Shown here piece after piece: positions 6,440 to 10,075 of a stretch of 10,075 bases of DNA. Source of the stretch: Pavlovales sp. CCMP2436. Taxonomy: Eukaryota > Haptophyta > Pavlovophyceae > Pavlovales. Each line of letters begins with the position of its first letter. Position 1 is the stretch's first letter. Both the position numbers and the translations under genes were made by a program. The notes below the pieces were generated by a model that was given only the letters and a program-made list of their open reading frames with translations, was not told the origin of the DNA and searched no databases. The stretch lies in NCBI GenBank assembly GCA_026770615.1, contig MU631308.1, forward strand, positions 634,766 to 644,840, in the 5' to 3' direction.

Positions 6440-7080
6440 TTCACGGTGCTACAAACCAAACCACCCTCAACAAGCCGCAAGAATTCGTCAACTAGTCACA
6501 TCTCACGCCAAATCGCTATCACCAAGAAAGCAAGAATCCCCAAAAAGCAGGCGAACGACCGAGTTCCCCAAAGATCCTATGGTAACAATCACCTCCCAGC
6601 CGTGGTCCGTATCATTCCAGGAAACGGACAATCACTGGATGAACAACAACATGATTCATCGCATATCCACCATCCTCTGCGTCGACAAAGCAGTTGCCAT
6701 GCACCACGTTGACGGAATGAAAGTCCACGCCGAACCCTGGAACTCTACCGCGCAGGCCCACCCTGGACACCCACCAACGGCACATAAAACCCGCAGAAGC
6801 CTCACAGCCACCCACAGGAGGCGGCCCATGGACACAAGAATCACCAAGAACCGGAAGCACACGAGGATGAAAACCACGCTAACAGCCGACACACGCCATA
6901 ACCACACTACATAATGCGCTCACCCAGAATGGCAGGCACCAAACAAATTCAAATCCGAGTCATACACAGCGACATCACTACAAACTCATATTCGAGGAAC
7001 CAAATCCCGCACACAACACCAACAGCCCTAAGGAAGTATAGCTTGTTGAGAAAAGAAAGTTCATTCAGTTAAGAGGAGGA
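6440..7080 (+). other. T-depleted, A+C-rich stretch without a recognisable gene
   Basis: By hand count, 6721-6900 contains 12 T in 180 bases (about 7%), against 61 A and 69 C. All stop codons begin with T, so long open frames are expected here by chance, including one from 6300 to 6914 (+). Its translation is rich in His, Thr and Arg, with no motif I recognise. Strong strand asymmetry of this kind is seen in some decayed retroelements, but no gag, protease, reverse transcriptase or integrase motif was found in the forward frames I checked. Confidence 0.45.
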
Positions 7081-7175
7081 TTATTGAGTCACCCTGTCCG
7101 GCCGGCTAGAGACCCCTTGTTGGGAGTCGTGGCCGGGGGAAGGAGATAGCAGCTGCCCTCGTGGAAAATAGCAAG

Positions 7176-7247
7176 TTCGGCGAGCTGCGCACACAGCGCA
7201 TGTCATTCTAAACTTATACCTTATTAATATTCCATGCTGAGCCGCTA
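7176..7247 (+). repeat. dispersed repeat, copy C (end fragment)
   Basis: Matches 9399-9451: both have ttcggc(g/a)agctgcgcacaca, then cgcat, tcattctaa and a tatacct motif followed by TAAT. The fragment ends in ccatgctgagccgcta, which is also found at 2454-2469. Confidence 0.65.
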
Positions 7248-7326
7248 TATATACCATACTAATATTACCATGGTTAACCAATGAAAATAAAAATGTCTCT
7301 GGTACCCAGCTCGAACCCCTTTAATT

Positions 7327-7366
7327 CGCGGCGGCGGCGGCTGCGGCGGCGCGGCGGCAGCCGCTG
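7327..7366. repeat. GGC/GCC trinucleotide repeat
   Basis: A run of gcggcgg and gctgcgg units with self-complementary ends (gcggctg ... cagccgc), able to form a GC-rich hairpin. It is an isolated GC island in AT-rich surroundings and is not part of a supported gene. Confidence 0.7.
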
Positions 7367-7417
7367 ATACAAAAAATAGATCCATACGTAAAAACCAAAA
7401 TAGATTCATTCGTAAAA

Positions 7418-7650
7418 CCGATCCATTTGGAATCACTAAGTTCAAAAATAGCAAAAGCCCGATTTATATCACAAACTAATTTTTGAACACCCCCCCGCCC
7501 TCCATTTTTAACATTGTTTTGTGGATCACGATTTGGATCACAAACTAGTTTTTTTTAAAGACCGAAACCAGTTTAAAATAGCAAAATCAGTTTAAAAATA
7601 GCGAAATCCCGATTTGGATCACTAACTATGGTTTTTTCAACACACACACC
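7418..7650. repeat. degenerate tandem repeat, about 70-80 bp
   Basis: The motif cgatttggatcac(a/t)aacta recurs with variation at about 7420, 7460, 7529 and 7610. It is accompanied by aaaatagcaaaa and T-rich and C-rich tracts (acaccccccc, caacacacacac). Spacing of the last three copies is 69 and 81 bases. No gene is present. Confidence 0.6.
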
Positions 7651-7689
7651 CGGCTGCATACCATTTTTTTTTTATGTTTCCCGAATGAT

Positions 7690-7866
7690 GGTAATACTCC
7701 CCCGCGCATAACGTTAGAACCATCTGGCGCACACTACATATGAAAGCCTTCCCGGTGTCCCCAGGCTGAAGAATTCGGGCCCAATCGCCAAGCCCCGGGG
7801 CAGATTTGGCTAGTTGACAAGCGCCCACTTAAAATAAAAATTGAGTGCTCGCGTAAATAAAAACAT
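7690..7866 (-). repeat. left arm of outer inverted repeat (dispersed repeat copy D)
   Basis: The reverse complement aligns along its whole length with 9174-9350. Shared blocks include tatttacgcgagcac, actagccaaat, cttggcgattgggcc, gacaccgggaaggc and gcgggggagta. Identity is roughly 80% by eye with a few short gaps. It faces the other arm across 1.3 kb. Confidence 0.8.
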
Positions 7867-8032
7867 ACAACAAAATAAGAAACCGTCGTGTTAAGAAACT
7901 GAGCCTCTTTTTTGCATTGTTCGTATGTAATTTAAGCAAATTTAAGCATTGTTTGTATGTAATTTACTAAGAAACTCAGCCTCAGCCTCAAAAGGGCCGT
8001 TCTTATTGCCCGCGATCCTTTGTATTTTAACA
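7867..8032. other. spacer between outer and inner inverted repeats
   Basis: AT-rich, with a short direct repeat (gcattgttcgtatgtaatttaagcaaa-like, 7914-7964; ttaagaaactgagcctc near 7900 and again near 7968). The block gggccgttcttattgcccg at 7994 onward resembles cgcccttctgattgcccg at 9535, another dispersed fragment. No gene is seen. Confidence 0.45.
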
Positions 8033-8549
8033 TTTGAGAACCTGGCCGCAGGGACTCGGATCCCAGCTGCACCGCGCCCGGAGGCGGGGCCGATAGGTTG
8101 TGAGCGGCCATGGTGCTTGTAAGGGGTGCTCTCCAAGCGCGCCATGTCACCTTTGAAGCGTTCATGTGCGGCCGTCGCGCCCTCGTTCGCCTGGGACGGG
8201 GGGCGATGAGGCGGGTCTTCGGAGGGGAAGAGCACACGGCTCGCCTATGAGGCGTGCGACGGCTCCTAGGGCCTTCTCCCGGTCCCCGGGATTCCAGGGG
8301 GGGCGGGAAGCGGTCGCACGCCTCATAGGCGAGCTGTGTGCCCTTTTCTTCCGAAGACCCGCCTCATCGCCCGTCGTCCCAGGCGAACGAGGGCACGACG
8401 GCCGCACATGAACGCTTCAAATGTAACATGGCGCGCTCGCAGAGCACCCTCTGCAAGCACCATGGCCGCCCACAACTCATCGGCCCCGCATCCGGGCGCG
8501 GCGCAGCTGGGATTCGAGTCCCCGCGGCGTAGGCGGCCGGGTTCTCAAA
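8033..8549. repeat. large near-perfect palindrome (foldback)
   Basis: Arms 8033-8260 and 8313-8549 are inverted copies separated by 52 bp. By hand alignment about 23 of 228 positions differ (about 90% identity), plus one 9-bp insertion in the right arm. Nineteen of the differences are transitions, and many would become G-U pairs in RNA. The arms are GC-rich while both flanks are AT-rich. No transposase gene lies inside. It may be a foldback or MITE-like element, or a source of long hairpin RNA. On the plus strand, gattcgagtcc at 8511-8521 resembles the tRNA-type B box, but no good A box was found. Confidence 0.9.
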
Positions 8550-8880
8550 AGTTGAATAAACGGAACTAATTTTGTTCTATGATTTCCGCTTAATCCTTAT
8601 GACGCGCTCATAACTAAATAGCAACACTTCTATAAACCTCATGGGGTAGGAGCATTTCAGCGCGCGAAACGCACTGAGACGCACTGACTGCTCGCTGCAC
8701 CTAACCCCCTGCGTAACATAGCACTTTACACTAACCTTCGCAGTGAGTGTACTGTGATTTGATGACAAGACGGGAGGGCGGGCAGGGTCAAGGAAGATGG
8801 AAGATGGATAGGATGTGAAGCGAGTTGGCGAGATGCGGGCGCGACGATCCGAGCGAAGTGCTGGGTGAGCTGTGTTGCCG
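8550..8880. other. non-coding stretch, no gene seen
   Basis: AT-rich at first, then purine-rich (8770-8820). No RNA gene, promoter or supported reading frame was recognised. Confidence 0.45.
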
Positions 8881-8945
8881 GCGAACTGGGAGAACCGAGC
8901 GAACCGGGAGAACCGAGCGAACCGGGAGAACCAGGCGAACCGGGC
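8881..8945 (+). repeat. 18-bp minisatellite (3.6 copies)
   Basis: Units of gcgaaccgggagaaccga start at 8881, 8899, 8917 and 8935 (partial); the last units have ccag for ccga and an early end. One plus-strand frame reads GELGEPSEPGEPSEPGEPGE, a collagen-like run, then stops at TAA after GV. No ATG-led gene containing it could be found, so it is recorded as a repeat. Confidence 0.8.
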
Positions 8946-8998
8946 GTTTAAGCGGGTTTAGCCGCACCGCAGGGAGTCATAGTCACGACTGCTAGCAA

Positions 8999-9466
8999 CG
9001 GCTGCAGAAGTCATAGACGCGGTTAAGGTACCAAGGGCCTGGAATGTTCGATGGCTAACGGAAATAAATCTGATATTTCCGAACATTCTGGAGTAGACTC
9101 GCGCCTGGGATTTATCGGAAATCATATTGCGATAATACTTGGGTTACGCAAGCTGCACTGGAATTATAGCGAGATGTTTTTATTTACGCGAGCACACAAT
9201 TTTTATTCTGAGCGAGCGCTTGTCGACTAGCCAAATGTGCCCCGGGAGCTTGGCGATTGGGCCATAGCTTTTCAGCCTGTGGGGACACCGGGAAGGCCTT
9301 CGTGTGGGCCCAATGGTACCAACGTTAAGTGCGGGGGAGTAGTAATACTGGTCGTAGAAAACCTGTTCATCAGCCCCAGGCCCGATGGATCCTCCTGGTT
9401 CGGCAAGCTGCGCACACAACGCATCACGTCATTCTAATGTATACCTAATTATAATTGGCTCGGCAG
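8999..9466 (+). repeat. dispersed repeat, copy B (most complete)
   Basis: Collects all blocks seen separately elsewhere: 9000-9180 matches copy A, 9174-9350 matches the inverted copy D, 9355-9393 matches copy A again and 9399-9451 matches copy C. The end, ataattggctcggcagtatg, is repeated with changes as ataattggctcagcagtgtg at 9632-9651. No coding region was found in it. It is probably a non-autonomous mobile element or an LTR-like unit whose exact ends I cannot fix. Confidence 0.65.
9174..9350 (+). repeat. right arm of outer inverted repeat
   Basis: Partner of 7690-7866, in opposite orientation. It forms the central part of copy B. Together the arms enclose the inner palindrome. Confidence 0.8.
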
Positions 9467-10075
9467 TATGAGATGGTACAGAGGGTCGCAGAAATAAATT
9501 TGCTAAGATAAGATGCGAGCCGTAACTTCAAGATCGCCCTTCTGATTGCCCGCGATACCCAGTAGCTGCTTGGAAGTCCCTAGTTCGCATACAAAACCGA
9601 TTGTGCATCAATAGGTAAAATAATTGTTATATAATTGGCTCAGCAGTGTGCGACAGGCGTTAGTCTGAGACTGAAGCTGAGATCGAGCACGTGCGGTACT
9701 ATATGAGTATAGAATTTATTCAGTCCGCTCGTGGCCTCTCATCGTCGTCGGTTCATTACGACGTCCTGCCATCTCCTTCGGCGTAGAGATAATAAATTGC
9801 CGATGTGTGTGCGTGTGGGATACGACGCTGATTCTGCGTCAGTGGGAAGTGGCTGCTGCGGCGCCCGTGCTCGGAGCGTCGTGCCTCAGTTTGAATATCT
9901 ATAGAACGTCCGCCCCCTAACAGGTCTCCATACGATCCAGGCGTTGGGAAAAACACTCGGACCAAGGGACCTTAGCAAAGCACACGGATACCATCTCCAC
10001 CACTGAGGCTAATAAGACACACGACAATCGACGACTCGCAGACTACTGGCGCGCTGATCGGCCGTTGCTGCATCT
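9467..10075. other. non-coding or unrecognised end of window
   Basis: From 9467 to about 9660 there are dispersed-repeat fragments (attgcccgcgat at 9545-9556 and a second ataattggctc at 9632). From 9660 to the end the base composition is mixed. A minus-strand frame (9756-9965) has no ATG at its start and no recognisable domain. A gene beginning beyond the window could have an exon here, but I see no supportable evidence for one. Confidence 0.4.

Noticed and set aside
6300..6914. 204-codon plus-strand frame
   Set aside because: The region is T-depleted, so stop codons are rare by chance; the translation is low-complexity His/Thr/Arg-rich with no motif.
8162..8411. Two overlapping 81-codon frames on opposite strands with almost the same translation
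   Set aside because: They mirror each other because the locus is a palindrome; neither shows a recognisable domain.
9756..9965. 69-codon minus-strand frame
   Set aside because: It has no ATG at its start, no domain and no splice or promoter support.

Overview
The window looks like nuclear DNA of a eukaryote, probably a microalga or other protist; I cannot name the species. The main evidence is one gene on the minus strand (2843-4932). Its five C2H2 zinc fingers only become continuous after removal of two short GT-AG introns of 105 and 107 bp. Both introns carry a CTGAC-type branch site, and intron 1 also has a clear pyrimidine-rich tract before its acceptor. Coding stretches are GC-rich with G/C-ending codons. 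The long non-coding stretches are more AT-rich and full of repeats. No bacterial operon, rRNA, CRISPR array or convincing tRNA is visible.

Layout. Positions 1-130 are a G-rich, degenerate telomere-like run. An unrecognised GC-rich reading frame follows on the minus strand (about 399-974, possibly extending to 1039 behind an intron acceptor). From 1040 to 1610 there is no gene, only a degenerate tandem repeat and a perfect 11-bp inverted repeat. At 1611-2288 (+) a 225-residue frame carries a PD...ExK pattern and resembles a nuclease-like family that I associate with algal mobile elements; it is probably a fragment. From 2289 to 2842, between two convergent genes, a 109-bp segment is flanked by 22-bp direct repeats. 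The zinc-finger gene fills 2843-4932 and encodes a 625-residue (or 602-residue) predicted transcription factor with an acidic N-terminus, five fingers and a long glutamine-rich C-terminal half. A 3.4-copy tandem array of about 124 bp (4935-5357) sits directly on its 5' side, so promoter and leader must lie in or beyond the array. Farther out is a cluster of five CACGT motifs (5422-5487).

From about 5500 to the end I see no supportable gene. This half is a mosaic of one dispersed repeat family (pieces near 5850-6184, 7176-7247, 7690-7866 inverted, and 8999-9466), simple repeats, a T-depleted stretch (about 6440-7020) and a 517-bp near-perfect palindrome (8033-8549). The palindrome sits inside a wider pair of inverted repeats (7690-7866 and 9174-9350), giving a nested foldback structure.

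The genes do not form a pathway. The best-supported object is the zinc-finger regulator. The most unusual ones are its intron 1, which can be retained in frame between two fingers, the tandem array against its start codon, and the nested palindrome.
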